Positions 1-12,115 are shown, counted from the stretch's first letter. The stretch is 64,000 nt of DNA from Sphingomonas sp. M1-B02 (GCF_026167525.1 NZ_CP110679.1:3149501-3213500), one strand, 5' to 3'. Numbers and translations: made by a program. The notes: a model not told the origin generated them from the letters alone.

Positions 1-1
1 C

Positions 2-988
2 AGTTTCGGCCGGCGCGCCACGCCGGCGATGGAATTCGCGATCGAGGCGGCCAGCGCTTTCAAGGCCTATGGCGGAAAGACTCCGGTTAAGCATGTCTGG
101 AGCCGCGAGAATGACATTCGCGGCGGGCGCTATCGGCCGCTGACGGTCCACCGGCTGCGCGGCGGGATCGACGGCGCGGGCAATATCAGCGCCTGGGACC
201 AGGTCGTCGCGTCGCAATCCTTCTTCAAGGGCACCGCGATGGAGCCGATGGGGATGAAGGACGGCATCGACGGGACAATGACCGAGGGCGCGGCGGAGGG
301 CAGCTACAAGTTTCCCGCGCATCGCGTCGGCCAGCACATCCTGGAGGCCGGCGTGCCGACCTTGTGGTGGCGATCGGTGGGGCACACGCACACGGCCTAT
401 GCGGTGGAAACCTTCGTCGACGAATTGCTCGCCCTGGGCGGCAAGGACCTGATCGAGGGGCGGATCGCGCTGATGAAGGACGATCGCGAGAAGGTGGTGC
501 TGCGGCGCGTCGCCGAGCTGGCCAATTGGGGCGGCAAGGTGCCCGCGGGCCGCGCACGCGGGGTGGCGGTGCACAAGAGCTTCAATAGCTATGTCGCGCA
601 GATCGCCGAGGTTTCGAAGGGGCCGGACGGGCTGCCGAAGGTGCATAAGGTCTGGTGCGCGGTGGATTGCGGCATCCCGATCAATCCCAATGTGATCCGC
701 GCGCAGATGGAGGGCGGGATCGGCTACGGCCTGGGCCATGCGCTCTATTCGGAGCTGGTGCTGGGCGAGGGCGGCGGCGTCGCGCAGGGCAATTTCGACA
801 GCTATCGCTCGCTGCGGATCGGCGAGATGCCGGCAGTGGAGGTGGCGATCATCCAGTCGGATGCGGACCCGACCGGGGTCGGCGAGCCGGGGTTGCCGCC
901 TACCGCGCCCGCGGTGGCCAACGCCTGGCGCAAGCTCACCGGCAAGGCGGTGCGGAGACTTCCGTTCGCGCATGGAGACAATGCATGA
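2..988 (+). CDS. Molybdopterin-dependent oxidoreductase large subunit (isoquinoline 1-oxidoreductase beta-type), 3' part
   Basis: This is the C-terminal ~328 residues of a xanthine-dehydrogenase-superfamily molybdenum subunit; the frame is already open at base 2, so the 5' end lies outside the window. Such subunits bind the molybdopterin cofactor and hydroxylate aldehydes or N-heterocycles. The text matches the IorB branch: [10 protein letters not shown] near the start, then VDCGIPINP, and near the C-terminus GVGEPGLPP, which carries the Glu that acts as the catalytic base in this superfamily. The stop overlaps the start of a c-type cytochrome gene (ATGA, 985-988). IorB-type enzymes often pass electrons to such a cytochrome. 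The family is clear; the substrate is not. Confidence 0.88.
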   Translation, partial: SFGRRATPAMEFAIEAASAFKAYGGKTPVKHVWSRENDIRGGRYRPLTVHRLRGGIDGAGNISAWDQVVASQSFFKGTAMEPMGMKDGIDGTMTEGAAEGSYKFPAHRVGQHILEAGVPTLWWRSVGHTHTAYAVETFVDELLALGGKDLIEGRIALMKDDREKVVLRRVAELANWGGKVPAGRARGVAVHKSFNSYVAQIAEVSKGPDGLPKVHKVWCAVDCGIPINPNVIRAQMEGGIGYGLGHALYSELVLGEGGGVAQGNFDSYRSLRIGEMPAVEVAIIQSDADPTGVGEPGLPPTAPAVANAWRKLTGKAVRRLPFAHGDNA

Positions 989-1605
989 AGGGGGGCCTGA
1001 TCGCGCTCGGCGCCGCGACGCTCGCGCTGACCTTCGGGATCGCCAGCCAGGCGCGCGAGCAGAAGGTGGAGGGATTGAAGCCCGTCGTCGCCTTCGCGTC
1101 GATCGCCGACAGGAATGCGCGCTCGACCGCGATCTTCGAGGAGATGGGCAAGGTCATCCAGCACCCGCGCTGCGTGAACTGCCACCCGCGCACCGATCGG
1201 CCGCTGCAGGGCGATGCGCAGGTGCCGCACGTCACGCCGGTGACGCGCGGGCCCGAGGGCAAGGGCGCGCCGGGGCTTGAATGCGCGACCTGCCACGGGC
1301 CGCGCAACGTCGCCTTCGCCAATGGCACTGGCAGCATTCCCGGGCATCCCGAATGGCATCTCGCGCCGATCGAGATGGCGTGGGAGGGCAAGACGCTCGC
1401 GCAGATCTGCGCGCAGATCAAGGATCGCAAGCGCAACGGCGGCAAATCGCTGGAGCAGCTGATCGAGCATAATGCGCATGATTCGCTGGTCGGCTGGGGC
1501 TGGAACCCGGGACCGGGGCGGCAGCCCGCGCCGGGTACGCAGGCCGAGTTCGGGGAATTGACCCGTGCCTGGGTGGCCAGCGGGGCGGCTTGTCCTAAGG
1601 GCTGA
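985..1605 (+). CDS. c-type cytochrome, putative electron acceptor of the upstream molybdoenzyme
   Basis: This 206-residue protein has an N-terminal signal or anchor segment ([20 protein letters not shown]). Two CxxCH motifs, CVNCH near residue 66 and CATCH near residue 105, suggest covalent haem c attachment in the periplasm. The start was chosen because its ATG overlaps the previous stop (ATGA), which implies translational coupling. Its position directly after an isoquinoline-oxidoreductase-type molybdenum subunit suggests it takes electrons from that enzyme and feeds the respiratory chain. The role is inferred from context; the haem motifs are seen directly. Confidence 0.85.
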   Translation: MKGGLIALGAATLALTFGIASQAREQKVEGLKPVVAFASIADRNARSTAIFEEMGKVIQHPRCVNCHPRTDRPLQGDAQVPHVTPVTRGPEGKGAPGLECATCHGPRNVAFANGTGSIPGHPEWHLAPIEMAWEGKTLAQICAQIKDRKRNGGKSLEQLIEHNAHDSLVGWGWNPGPGRQPAPGTQAEFGELTRAWVASGAACPKG

Positions 1606-1680
1606 CGCGGTTTCGTTGGGCGGTTGACGCGTCCCTCGCGGCGCAGCATCACCCTCGCCACAGCAAACGGGGACGATCGC

Positions 1681-3108
1681 ATGGCCAGCCTTTTCCGCCG
1701 CAAGACGATATTGGCGGAGGCGGACCGTCCGCTCGAACATCGGCTGCAGCGGACCCTTTCCTGGCCGCACCTCGTGGCACTGGGCGTCGGCGCGATCGTG
1801 GGCACCGGAATCCTCACGCTGATCGGCGTGGGCGCCGATCGGGCGGGGCCGGCGGTCATCCTGTCCTTCGTGGTGGCCGGGCTGATCTGCGCCTGCGCCG
1901 CGCTGGCTTATGCCGAGATGGCGACGATGATCCCGGCGTCGGGCAGCGCCTATACCTATAGCTATGTCGTGCTGGGGGAGATCATCGCCTGGGTGGTCGG
2001 CTGGAGCCTGCTTGCCGAATATACGCTGGTGGTGGCGACCGTGGCAGTGGGCTGGTCGGGCTATTCGGTCGGGTTCCTGGAGGGGCTGGGGGTCAATCTG
2101 CCCGCGGCGCTGACGCATGGGCCGGTGATGGCGGGCTGGCAGGTGGTCGAATGGGGCGTGAATTTGCCGGCGCTGTTCATCGTCGGGGTGGTGACCGCAT
2201 TGCTGATCGTCGGCACGCGCGAGAGTGCCACGATCAACGCGGTGCTGGTGGTGGTCAAGCTGATCGCATTGGCGGTGTTCGTCGCGGTGGCGCTACCCTA
2301 TTTCGACGGCGCCAATCTGGAGCCGTTCGCGCCGTTCGGCTTTTCCAAGCAGATGTCGGGCGACGGAGTCGAGCGCGGGGTGATGGCGGCGGCGGCGATC
2401 ATCTTCTTCGCTTTCTATGGCTTCGACGCGATCTCGACCGCGGCCGAGGAGGCGAAGAATCCGGGGCGCGATCTGGCGATCGGGATCGTGGGTTCGATGC
2501 TGGTCTGCGTGGTGATCTACATGGTCGTGGCGGTCGTCGCGGTGGGGGCGCTGAGCTATACGCGCTTCGCCGACAGCCCCGAGCCGCTGGCGCTGATCCT
2601 GCGCGGGATCGGCCAGCCGGGGGCGGCGACCTTCCTGGCGGCGTCGGCGGTGATCGCGCTGCCGACGGTGATCCTGGCGTTCCTCTATGGCCAGAGCCGG
2701 ATCTTCTTCGTGATGGCGCGCGATCATATGCTGCCCGAAAGCCTGGCGCGGGTCTCCAGCCGTGGGACGCCGGTGCGGATCACTTTGTTCACCGCGGGGG
2801 TGGTGACCTTCTTTGCGGCCTTTTTCCCGATCGACCAGATCGCGGCGCTCGCCAATGCGGGCACGCTGACCGCGTTCGCGGCGGTGGGCATCTGCGTGCT
2901 GGTGATGCGGCGGCGCGCGCCGCAGGCGGTACGGCCGTTCCGCACGCCGGCGGTGTGGGTGGTCGGGCTGGGGGCGGTGTTCGGCTGCCTCTATCTGTTC
3001 CTGAGCCTGCCGACGCAGACGCAGTTGCTGTTCGGGGCGTGGAACGTGATCGGGCTAGCGCTCTATTTCGCCTATTCGCGGCGCAATGTGGACAGGTCGC
3101 TCGCATGA
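1681..3108 (+). CDS. APC-family amino acid permease
   Basis: The 475-residue protein belongs to the amino acid-polyamine-organocation family, cationic amino acid transporter-like branch (YfnA/CAT type). It has about 12 hydrophobic segments. The first contains [15 protein letters not shown], the Gly-rich substrate-binding stretch of TM1, and another family signature, [17 protein letters not shown], lies near residue 245. I chose the ATG at 1681 because the hydrophilic N-terminal lead then has the length usual for the family. The last bases overlap the start of the methylthioadenosine phosphorylase gene, so the two are probably co-transcribed. The substrate (a basic or neutral amino acid) cannot be read from sequence. 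Confidence 0.88.
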   Translation: MASLFRRKTILAEADRPLEHRLQRTLSWPHLVALGVGAIVGTGILTLIGVGADRAGPAVILSFVVAGLICACAALAYAEMATMIPASGSAYTYSYVVLGEIIAWVVGWSLLAEYTLVVATVAVGWSGYSVGFLEGLGVNLPAALTHGPVMAGWQVVEWGVNLPALFIVGVVTALLIVGTRESATINAVLVVVKLIALAVFVAVALPYFDGANLEPFAPFGFSKQMSGDGVERGVMAAAAIIFFAFYGFDAISTAAEEAKNPGRDLAIGIVGSMLVCVVIYMVVAVVAVGALSYTRFADSPEPLALILRGIGQPGAATFLAASAVIALPTVILAFLYGQSRIFFVMARDHMLPESLARVSSRGTPVRITLFTAGVVTFFAAFFPIDQIAALANAGTLTAFAAVGICVLVMRRRAPQAVRPFRTPAVWVVGLGAVFGCLYLFLSLPTQTQLLFGAWNVIGLALYFAYSRRNVDRSLA

Positions 3109-3968
3109 GCGGCTGGACGATCGGGATCATCGGCGGTTCGGGGCTGTACGATGTCGACGGGGTCGAGGACGGCGCCTGGGTGGATGTGGCGAGCCCGTGG
3201 GGCGAGCCGTCCGACGCGCTGTTTCGCGGGCGCGTGGGGCATGTCCGCGTGGTGTTCCTGCCGCGGCACGGGCGGGGGCATCGGATCAGCCCGTCGGAGC
3301 TCAATGCGCGCGCCAATATCGACGTGTTGAAGCGGGTGGGGGTGACGGACGTGCTGGCGATCTCGTCGGTGGGATCGCTGGCCGAGGCGCGACCGCCGGG
3401 GAGCTTCACGATCGTCGACCAGTTCATCGATCGGACGAAGGGCCGGCCTTCGAGCTTCTATGGCAGCGGCATGGTCGCGCATGTCTCGATGGCCGATCCG
3501 GTCTGCCCGCGATTGTCCGCGCTGGCGGCGGAGGCGGCCAAGGCGGCGGGGGCGCAGACGCATGTCGGCGGGACCTATCTGGCGATGGAGGGGCCGCAAT
3601 TCTCGACACGCGCGGAGAGCGAGCTCTATCGGCAATGGGGTTGCGACGTGATCGGGATGACGGCGATGCCCGAGGCCAAGCTCGCGCGCGAGGCCGAGCT
3701 GCCTTATGCGCTGGTGGGGATGATTACCGATTATGATTGCTGGCGCGAGGGCGAGGATGCCGTGGACGTCGCGCAGGTGATCCAGCAGCTCTCGGCCAAT
3801 GCCGTGAAGGCGCGAGCGCTGGTGATGCACCTGTTGCGCAGCCTACCGGTGGAACGTCCGCCCTCGCCAATCGACACGTGCCTCGATACGGCGCTTATCA
3901 CTGCGCCGCATGCTCGCGATCCGGAGCTGCTGGCGAAACTGGACGCCGTTGCTGGAAGGGCTTTGTGA
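3105..3968 (+). CDS. mtnP: S-methyl-5'-thioadenosine phosphorylase
   Basis: This 287-residue cytosolic enzyme cleaves methylthioadenosine with phosphate to adenine and methylthioribose 1-phosphate, the first step of methionine salvage. It starts with the family signature IGIIGGSGLYD and contains LPRHGRGH (phosphate binding), EGPQFSTRAES and GMTAMPEAKLAREAELPYA, all hallmarks of the MTAP branch of the PNP/UDP phosphorylase family. The ATG overlaps the permease stop by 4 bp, and its own stop TGA shares the A with the next gene's ATG. This three-gene run (permease, mtnP, FKBP) is tightly packed. Confidence 0.95.
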   Translation: MSGWTIGIIGGSGLYDVDGVEDGAWVDVASPWGEPSDALFRGRVGHVRVVFLPRHGRGHRISPSELNARANIDVLKRVGVTDVLAISSVGSLAEARPPGSFTIVDQFIDRTKGRPSSFYGSGMVAHVSMADPVCPRLSALAAEAAKAAGAQTHVGGTYLAMEGPQFSTRAESELYRQWGCDVIGMTAMPEAKLAREAELPYALVGMITDYDCWREGEDAVDVAQVIQQLSANAVKARALVMHLLRSLPVERPPSPIDTCLDTALITAPHARDPELLAKLDAVAGRAL

Positions 3969-4450
3969 TGCGTTGGATTGTTCGAACCCTTGCCGCGCTC
4001 GGCATCGTCGCGGGAACCTATGTCGCCGCGCAGACGGTGTCGCAGCCCTCGCAGGATGCCGCCTGGCACAACAAGCAGTCGCTGGCGCTGGCGAGCCTGA
4101 AGCCCAGCGACGGCTGGGGGGCGCTGGAAGGCGGGCTGCGCTATCGGCGAATCAAGGGCGACGGCAGCGGCCGGCACCCGACCGTCGCCGACACGGTGAC
4201 GCTCCATTATGCGGGCTCTCTGACCGACGGGACCGAGTTCGACAGCAGCTATGCCCGCGGCGAACCGGCGACCTTTCCGCTGGGGGCGCTGATCCCGGCC
4301 TGGCAGCTGGCGGTGCCGCAGATGGGGGTGGGCGACGTGATCGAGATCGCGGTGCCGGCCGACCTGGGATATGGGCCCGAGGGCAAGGGGGAGATACCCG
4401 GCGGGGCGACCTTGCTGTTCAAGATCGAGTTGTTGGGGATAGAGGGGTAA
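3968..4450 (+). CDS. FKBP-type peptidyl-prolyl cis-trans isomerase, exported
   Basis: The 160-residue protein has an N-terminal hydrophobic segment (about residues 4-20, ending VAAQT) that probably directs export, followed by a single FKBP domain from about residue 50. Family positions are clear: VTLHYAGSLTDGTEFDSS, the GxxIPAWQLAVPQMGVGD stretch, and GYGPEGKGEIPGGATLLFKIELL at the C-terminus. Such proteins speed proline isomerisation and assist folding in the periplasm. The gene starts one base before the end of mtnP and is followed by a block of palindromic repeats. Confidence 0.93.
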   Translation: MRWIVRTLAALGIVAGTYVAAQTVSQPSQDAAWHNKQSLALASLKPSDGWGALEGGLRYRRIKGDGSGRHPTVADTVTLHYAGSLTDGTEFDSSYARGEPATFPLGALIPAWQLAVPQMGVGDVIEIAVPADLGYGPEGKGEIPGGATLLFKIELLGIEG

Positions 4451-4451
4451 A

Positions 4452-4587
4452 TTCCCTCTCCCGTTGGGAGAGGGAGGGAGCCGACGTAGTCGGCGGAAGG
4501 GTGAGGGCAGCGATTCCCGTTAACCTTTCCTCACCCTTCCCACCGCTTCGCGGCGGGCCCCTTCCCTCTCCCAAAGGGAGAGGGAGT
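4452..4587 (+). repeat. Palindromic intergenic repeat block (REP-like)
   Basis: Between the convergent FKBP and acnA genes lies a block of nested inverted repeats. Both outer ends form hairpins: CCCTCTCCCGTTGGGAGAGGG at the left and CCCTCTCCCAAAGGGAGAGGG at the right. Inner arms GAAGGGTGAGG (4496-4506) and CCTCACCCTTCC (4530-4541) are complementary. The block can fold into one long stem and may also terminate transcription from both sides. It resembles dispersed REP-like elements common in sphingomonads. Confidence 0.75.
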
Positions 4588-4593
4588 TGAAGC

Positions 4594-7263
<2,670 letters not shown>

Positions 7264-7726
7264 GGCGGGTGGGTCCTTCCCTTGGGTCTGTCCGGCCCGG
7301 CGCGCTTCGGAGGTCGCGGGGGACGGGCCCCCACGCAGGCGCACCGGTGTGCTGCGAATGCGAAGATTCGCGAGGGCCTTAGCAAGGGGGAGGGGTGGGG
7401 GGAAGGGTGTGGTTCGAGCGGCGCTGTTCGACGCGATGCGCGCGAATGGATAGCCGCCCCGGTAGATTGCTGTCCGGGTCCGGGGCGACTGGGCGGGGCT
7501 CTAGACCGGCGAGTATGAACATCCCGCAACCCACCCACAGAGCAGGCGAAATTTCTTTGATGGGATTCGAGGGGAACCGCGAGGCCCTCCCCTCGTTGCC
7601 AGCCCGTTCCGCAAGGGATAGCCGGAGCGTCCGGTGCTCTCGTCCAGTTTTCCTGCGCTCCGGCTTCACCTTCCCCATCGTCGGCATTACAGCTCCGGAG
7701 CTTGGCGCCCAAAGGGGGAGTGCGCG
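7264..7726. other. Non-coding gap between divergent acnA and a secreted-protein gene
   Basis: This 463-bp stretch should hold the promoters of acnA (leftward) and the gene at 7727 (rightward). I see no convincing protein-coding frame: the open frames here have arginine/proline-rich, biased compositions. A Shine-Dalgarno-like AAAGGGGGAG lies just before 7727. No hairpin with a T-run and no recognisable riboswitch was found. Confidence 0.5.
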
Positions 7727-8815
7727 ATGCGCGGGACGTGGATGGCGGCGGCGGCTTTGCTGCTCGCAGTGGCGGCGCAGATGCCGGCGCGGGCGCAAAC
7801 GCTCGCGGAGATCGCTGCGAGCTGTCGCAAGGTTGGCGACGTCGCCAGCCGCGAAGGCGTGCCCCAATTCCTGACGATCGCGCCCGAATCAGCGGCGCGG
7901 CTGGCCCAGATCGGGCTCGACCGCCCGGCGATCTTCGCGCGGATGGCGGAGACCTCGATTCCCGAGACGATGGGCTGCTGGGCGATGCCGGTGGGCAATT
8001 TCGACAGTCAGCTCGTCTCGGTGGGCATGAGCCAGTGGAATTACGGGACCGGGAGCCTGCAGCCGGTGCTGAAGGCATGGCGCGACGGATTCCGATCGGG
8101 GCGCAAGTTTCGGCGCGAGCGCACGCGGCTGGCGCCCGTCTACGGCAAATTGCTGTTCTCGAAGGACTGCATGAAGGTGCCGGTGCGCGAAAAGTGCCGC
8201 GCCGCAATTCTGGCGGCGCATGGGCCGGACGGGAAGCTGAACCCGGTGATGCTGGCGGAGCTCACCGCGCTGTTCGAGAGCGACCGGATGCTGCAGGTGC
8301 AGACCGACCATTATGTCGCCCTGCTCGAGGCGGTGCGCGGCGATCTGATGCGCGTGTTCGCCGGGCAGGCGATCACGATGCGCAAGGTGCGCTGGGCGAT
8401 AGATACCAAGGTGCAGCAGGGCTTCTTTCCGCTGGACGAGGATCTGGCGCGGCTGCGCGCGAAGCTCGCCGCGATGCCCGAGGCCGAGCGCTGGCCGCGG
8501 CTGCGCGCGATTCTCGCCTGGTATCGGGGGCTGAGCGAGACGATCGACCAGGACGGGGTGGGGCGCGATTATGCTTGGAACGTCGCGCAGTGGAATTGCC
8601 TGATCGACGCCGGGCGAGTCGATTCAGAGCAGTATGAGATGCTCCATCTGACCCATCTGCGCAGCCGCACTGCAGTGGGCAATAGCGGGCGCTGGCAGGC
8701 GCTGACCTTCTCGCGCCGGGCGAAGATCATCCTCGACGTCGGCAGTGTGAGCGGCAAGCGCGACGGAGCGTGCCTTGCCGACAGCCTTGGAACCGTGCGC
8801 GCGCCCGGCCATTAG
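7727..8815 (+). CDS. Secreted protein of unknown family
   Basis: The 362-residue product begins with a clear signal peptide (MRGTWMAAAALLLAVAAQMPARAQ, cleavage likely after ARAQ), so it should act in the periplasm or outside. The start is supported by the purine-rich AAAGGGGGAG upstream. The mature part is mostly helical with few features. The stretch SVGMSQWNYGTGSLQPVL near residue 105 and LTHLRSRTAVGNSGRW near residue 315 recall motifs in lysozyme-like or chitosanase-like folds, but this resemblance is weak and no catalytic residue can be named. I do not recognise the family. Confidence 0.7.
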   Translation: MRGTWMAAAALLLAVAAQMPARAQTLAEIAASCRKVGDVASREGVPQFLTIAPESAARLAQIGLDRPAIFARMAETSIPETMGCWAMPVGNFDSQLVSVGMSQWNYGTGSLQPVLKAWRDGFRSGRKFRRERTRLAPVYGKLLFSKDCMKVPVREKCRAAILAAHGPDGKLNPVMLAELTALFESDRMLQVQTDHYVALLEAVRGDLMRVFAGQAITMRKVRWAIDTKVQQGFFPLDEDLARLRAKLAAMPEAERWPRLRAILAWYRGLSETIDQDGVGRDYAWNVAQWNCLIDAGRVDSEQYEMLHLTHLRSRTAVGNSGRWQALTFSRRAKIILDVGSVSGKRDGACLADSLGTVRAPGH

Positions 8816-8847
8816 GCTAGGACATGGATTTTGGCGGGAGACGATAG

Positions 8848-9390
8848 ATGGTTGGATCGCAATGGGTGGCAGTATCCGCGGCGGCTTCGTTGGTGCTGGC
8901 GATCGGCGGCTGCACCAGCCCCGAGAAGAATGCCCGCTACATGGCAGGGAATTTCCGCGCCCAGGCGGCGCTGAAGACCGTGGATGGCAAGGACGCCGGC
9001 ACCGCGATCGCCGAGGAGATTGACGGTTCGCTGCGCGTGATGGTCGAGGCGCGCGGACTGCCCAAGGGGCCGCACGGCACGCATGTCCACGCGGTCGGCA
9101 AGTGCGAGGCGCCGGGCTTCACCACCGCCGGGCCGCACTGGAACCCGACCGGGCATCAGCACGGCAAGGAAAACCCCGCCGGCCCGCATGCCGGCGACAT
9201 GCCCAACCTCAACGTCGGCGACGATGGCAATGATCGCACGATCTTCACGCTGCCGGGCGGAACCTTCGCCGGGCTGCTCGACCAGGACGGCGCAGCGCTG
9301 GTGATCCATGCCGACGCGGACGATTACAAGACGGATCCCTCGGGCAATTCGGGCGGACGGATCGCCTGCGGCGTTTTCCAGGCGATGTGA
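8848..9390 (+). CDS. sodC: Cu/Zn superoxide dismutase, lipoprotein
   Basis: The 180-residue protein carries a lipoprotein signal ending in the lipobox-like AIGGC (Cys near residue 22), so it is probably anchored to the envelope, where it removes superoxide. Metal ligands are visible: GPHGTHVH (Cu His pair), GPHWNPTGHQHG and GPHAGDMPNL (Zn/Cu bridge and Zn site), and the disulfide-bearing end SGGRIACGV. This is the usual bacterial SodC layout. A UUCG-type hairpin follows immediately at 9394. Confidence 0.95.
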   Translation: MVGSQWVAVSAAASLVLAIGGCTSPEKNARYMAGNFRAQAALKTVDGKDAGTAIAEEIDGSLRVMVEARGLPKGPHGTHVHAVGKCEAPGFTTAGPHWNPTGHQHGKENPAGPHAGDMPNLNVGDDGNDRTIFTLPGGTFAGLLDQDGAALVIHADADDYKTDPSGNSGGRIACGVFQAM

Positions 9391-9393
9391 TTC

Positions 9394-9413
9394 AGGGGGG
9401 CTTCGGCCCCCCT
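9394..9413 (+). terminator. UUCG hairpin after sodC
   Basis: AGGGGGGC-TTCG-GCCCCCCT forms a perfect 8-bp stem with a stable UUCG loop directly after the sodC stop. The following bases (TCTGCTA) are only weakly T-rich, so it may terminate inefficiently or protect the 3' end of the mRNA. Confidence 0.6.
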
Positions 9414-9538
9414 TCTGCTACAGGCTTTTGCCGGCGGTGTCCGTTCCCGACGGATGCCTCCCGCCCGGGGCACGAGGTTAGGGGCTTGCGAACAGGCCGG
9501 CGTGCGCGCAGGCGGCAGGCCCCAGGAGACCCATATCC

Positions 9539-10663
9539 GTGCACTTCATCTTCGCGACCCCCGCGTTGCTCGTCATCATACGCTGGTTGCTGCCCTTGTC
9601 GCTGCCGCTCTGGGTAAAGGGCGCGGTGGCGCTGCTGCTGCTGGGCGCCTCGCAATATCATCTGTGGAGCAAGCTATCGTCGGGATCGGTATTTGCACCC
9701 GAATTCCCGCGGGCGATCGTTATCCTGTTCAACTGGGCGTTCGGCGCGCTGGTGCTGCTCGCGGTGCTGCAGATCCTGCTCGATCTGGGGACGCTGGCGG
9801 TGATGGCGGCGCGGCAGCGCGCGATCGGGGCGCCCGACACGGTACGTTATGCCGCAGCCGCGATCGCGGCGCTGCTGGCGGCGGTGGGGGTTGCCGGGGC
9901 GCTGCGGGTCCCGCCGCTCAGGGATGTCGAGGTCGCAATTCCCGGTTTGCCGCCGCAATATGACGGCTATCGGCTGCTGCAGCTGACCGACCTGCATATC
10001 AGCAAGCTCTACCCAGAGGCCTGGACGCGGCAGGTGGTCGATGCGGCGAACGCCTCGGCGGTCGACCTTATCGTCGTGACCGGCGACTTCATCGATGGGT
10101 CGGTGGCGATGCGGCGCGACGATGTCGAGCCGCTACGCGATCTGCGCGCGCCCGATGGGGTGTATGCAATTCCCGGCAACCACGAATATTTCTTTGACTA
10201 TCCGGCCTGGATGGCGCGGCTTTCGGACATGGGCATTCGCATGCTGCCCAACGCGCATGCCGTGCTGGCGCGCGACGGCGGGCGGCTGGTGCTGGCGGGG
10301 GTGACCGACCTTTCGGCGCCGCAGCATGGCCAGGCGGGGCCGGACCTTCACGTCGCGCTGGCCGGAGCGCCTGGCGGCGTACCGATCGTGCTGCTCGACC
10401 ATCAGCCGCGAAACGCCGCGAAGGCGGCGGCGCGCGGGGTGGCGCTGCAGCTCTCGGGGCACACCCATGGCGGGATGGTCATCGGGCTCGACCGGCTGGT
10501 CGCGCGCGGCAATGGCGGGTTCGTATCGGGGCGTTACGCGGTCGGGGGAATGACCCTCTATGTCAGCAACGGCACTGCGCTGTGGCCCGGTTTCGCGCTG
10601 CGCCTCGGCCGCCCGTCCGAGCTGACCCGGATCACGCTCCGGGCTAGCCGCGCAACCCCGTGA
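9539..10663 (+). CDS. Membrane-anchored metallophosphoesterase (YkuE-like)
   Basis: The 374-residue protein has four hydrophobic segments in the first ~130 residues, then a calcineurin-like phosphoesterase domain. Metal-binding motifs are in order: LTDLHIS (DxH), VTGDFIDG (GD), PGNHEYF (GNHE) and SGHTHGGM (GHxH). Relatives act on phospholipid or UDP-linked substrates at the membrane; the substrate here is unknown. The start is GTG at 9539 with AGGAG at 9524-9528, ten bases upstream. The 3' end overlaps that of the convergent cytochrome b561 gene by 20 bp. Confidence 0.88.
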   Translation: MHFIFATPALLVIIRWLLPLSLPLWVKGAVALLLLGASQYHLWSKLSSGSVFAPEFPRAIVILFNWAFGALVLLAVLQILLDLGTLAVMAARQRAIGAPDTVRYAAAAIAALLAAVGVAGALRVPPLRDVEVAIPGLPPQYDGYRLLQLTDLHISKLYPEAWTRQVVDAANASAVDLIVVTGDFIDGSVAMRRDDVEPLRDLRAPDGVYAIPGNHEYFFDYPAWMARLSDMGIRMLPNAHAVLARDGGRLVLAGVTDLSAPQHGQAGPDLHVALAGAPGGVPIVLLDHQPRNAAKAAARGVALQLSGHTHGGMVIGLDRLVARGNGGFVSGRYAVGGMTLYVSNGTALWPGFALRLGRPSELTRITLRASRATP

Positions 10664-11213
10664 AGGGCGGCATGCGCCGCGCCAGGGGCCCCTTGTCGAT
10701 AAGCAGATGTTTGAGCACTGCGGCGACGTGGAGCGCGACGAGCGCGTAGGTGATCTTCACCAGCAGGACATGGGCGTCCTCGAACGTGTCATGCCCTTCG
10801 CGCGGCAGCCCGGGGAGAAAGGGGAAGCTGAGCCCGCCGACGAGCGGGGTCGTGCTGCTCGCCAGCGCGCCCGATCCGGTGGAGATATAGGCCCAGCCAG
10901 TCAGCGGCAGGCCGATCAGGATGACGTAGAATGCGATATGGTTCGCACGCGCCGCTATCCGTTCCCAGCTCTTCATCTCGGCCGGCAAAGGCGGCGGCGG
11001 GTTCATCAACCGCCAGCCCAGCCGGGCGAGGCTCAGGATCAGGATGACGAAGCCGAGCGTCTTGTGCCAATCGAACCAGAGCCCGCGCGCCGGGCCGCGC
11101 TCCATGTCGCCGAAGGTCCAGCCGACATAGATCTGGGCGAACAGCAGAAGCGCGATGCCCCAGTGGAAGGCAGCGGCGACGGCGCCGTAGTGGTTGCGAT
11201 GGATCTGCGCCAT
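10644..11213 (-). CDS. Cytochrome b561
   Basis: The 189-residue inner-membrane protein has four predicted transmembrane helices and conserved histidines typical of bacterial CybB-type cytochrome b561: H17 in AAAFHWGIALL, DWHKTLGF, ANHIAFYVILIGLPLTGW, and LVALHVAAVLKH near the end. These ligate two haem b groups; the family can pass electrons from the ubiquinol pool to superoxide. It lies downstream, on the same strand, of a 38-residue acidic microprotein and near sodC, loosely consistent with oxidative-stress functions. Confidence 0.9.
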   Translation of the reverse strand: MAQIHRNHYGAVAAAFHWGIALLLFAQIYVGWTFGDMERGPARGLWFDWHKTLGFVILILSLARLGWRLMNPPPPLPAEMKSWERIAARANHIAFYVILIGLPLTGWAYISTGSGALASSTTPLVGGLSFPFLPGLPREGHDTFEDAHVLLVKITYALVALHVAAVLKHLLIDKGPLARRMPPFTGLRG

Positions 11214-11285
11214 GTTCGTCTCCCGCTGGATCGGAAGAGCCTAGCTCCGGGCCGGCGGGATGCCAGAAAAATCGCGGATTGTCGG

Positions 11286-11402
11286 CTAGGCGAAGTCGCC
11301 CAGCTTTGCGGCTTCGTCCTCGGCTTCGACTTCATGCGGGTCGGCACCGGTCTCCGGCTCGGGGGTTGCAGGCGTGTCTTCGGTGGTTTCGGGATCGGAC
11401 AT
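11286..11402 (-). CDS. 38-residue acidic microprotein, unknown function
   Basis: The frame reads MSDPETTEDTPATPEPETG and ends AAKLGDFA. It is very acidic (about a third Asp/Glu), with no hydrophobic segment, so probably cytosolic and disordered. A strong ribosome-binding site (GAGGAG) sits about 6 bases before the ATG, which is the main reason to accept such a short gene. Cytochrome b561 starts 72 bp downstream on the same strand, so the two may share a transcript. The function is unknown. Confidence 0.55.
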   Translation of the reverse strand: MSDPETTEDTPATPEPETGADPHEVEAEDEAAKLGDFA

Positions 11403-11455
11403 GGGTCACTCCTCTGCATCACTAACGCGCCGGATGCCGAAACGGACGCGTGGGT

Positions 11456-11992
11456 TCAGGCCCGCAACGGGTAGCGCTCTACTGCGTCATACGTTGCGCC
11501 CTCGCGGCCGAGATGGCTTTCGAACAGGAGGAAATGATCGAGCGCGAAGAGCGCGCTGGCGAGACCCGCCTGGGCTTCGAGGAAGCCGCTGGTCGCGGCT
11601 GCGGCGGCATTCATCCTGGCGAGAGTGATGTGGGGCAGATAGGCGCGGCCCTCGGGCGGCAGGCCGCAGCGGACGAGCGCCTGATCGATCTTGTGGTGGA
11701 GCCCGGCCAATGCCTCGTGCGGCCGGACCCCGGCCCACAGCGCATTGGGCCGACCCCGGCTGTCGAACTGGCCCACCCCCGCCAGCGCAACCTCTAGCGG
11801 GGGGAAGCGGACGTTGCCGAGTGCGATCGCGATGTCCTCGGCAAGCGGCCGCTCAACTTCGCCGATGAAACGCAGGGTGATGTGGAGCTGTTCGTCGCTT
11901 TGCCACCGCGCGCCGGGGACGCCGCCCATCGTCGCGAGCAGTTGCTCCCGGATCGAGTGGGGCGGGCGGAGGCCGACGAAGAGACGGTGCAT
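11456..11992 (-). CDS. thpR: RNA 2',3'-cyclic phosphodiesterase
   Basis: The 178-residue protein of the 2H phosphoesterase superfamily (LigT/ThpR) hydrolyses 2',3'-cyclic phosphodiester ends of RNA to 2'-phosphates. The two catalytic HxTx motifs are both present: HITLRF near residue 42 and HITLAR near residue 125, at the usual spacing. The N-terminus MHRLFVGLRPP is typical, which fixes the ATG at 11992; the much longer frame open upstream overlaps the BI-1 gene on the other strand and is not real. Confidence 0.92.
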   Translation of the reverse strand: MHRLFVGLRPPHSIREQLLATMGGVPGARWQSDEQLHITLRFIGEVERPLAEDIAIALGNVRFPPLEVALAGVGQFDSRGRPNALWAGVRPHEALAGLHHKIDQALVRCGLPPEGRAYLPHITLARMNAAAAATSGFLEAQAGLASALFALDHFLLFESHLGREGATYDAVERYPLRA

Positions 11993-12115
11993 GGTACGCT
12001 CCAGAGCGGGCGGTGAGTCATCCTCAAGGATAGGGTCGCCGGTTTCGCTTGAAAATGGCGGCTGCGGAGACGATATTCCAGCTATCCGGCGATATGCCGG
12101 GCAAAGGAGTTCAAC

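Noticed and set aside
7379..7874. Overlapping frames of ~160 residues in the gap before the secreted-protein gene
   Set aside because: Both strands show open frames with no domain, no signal and no ribosome site; the real start with a signal peptide is at 7727.
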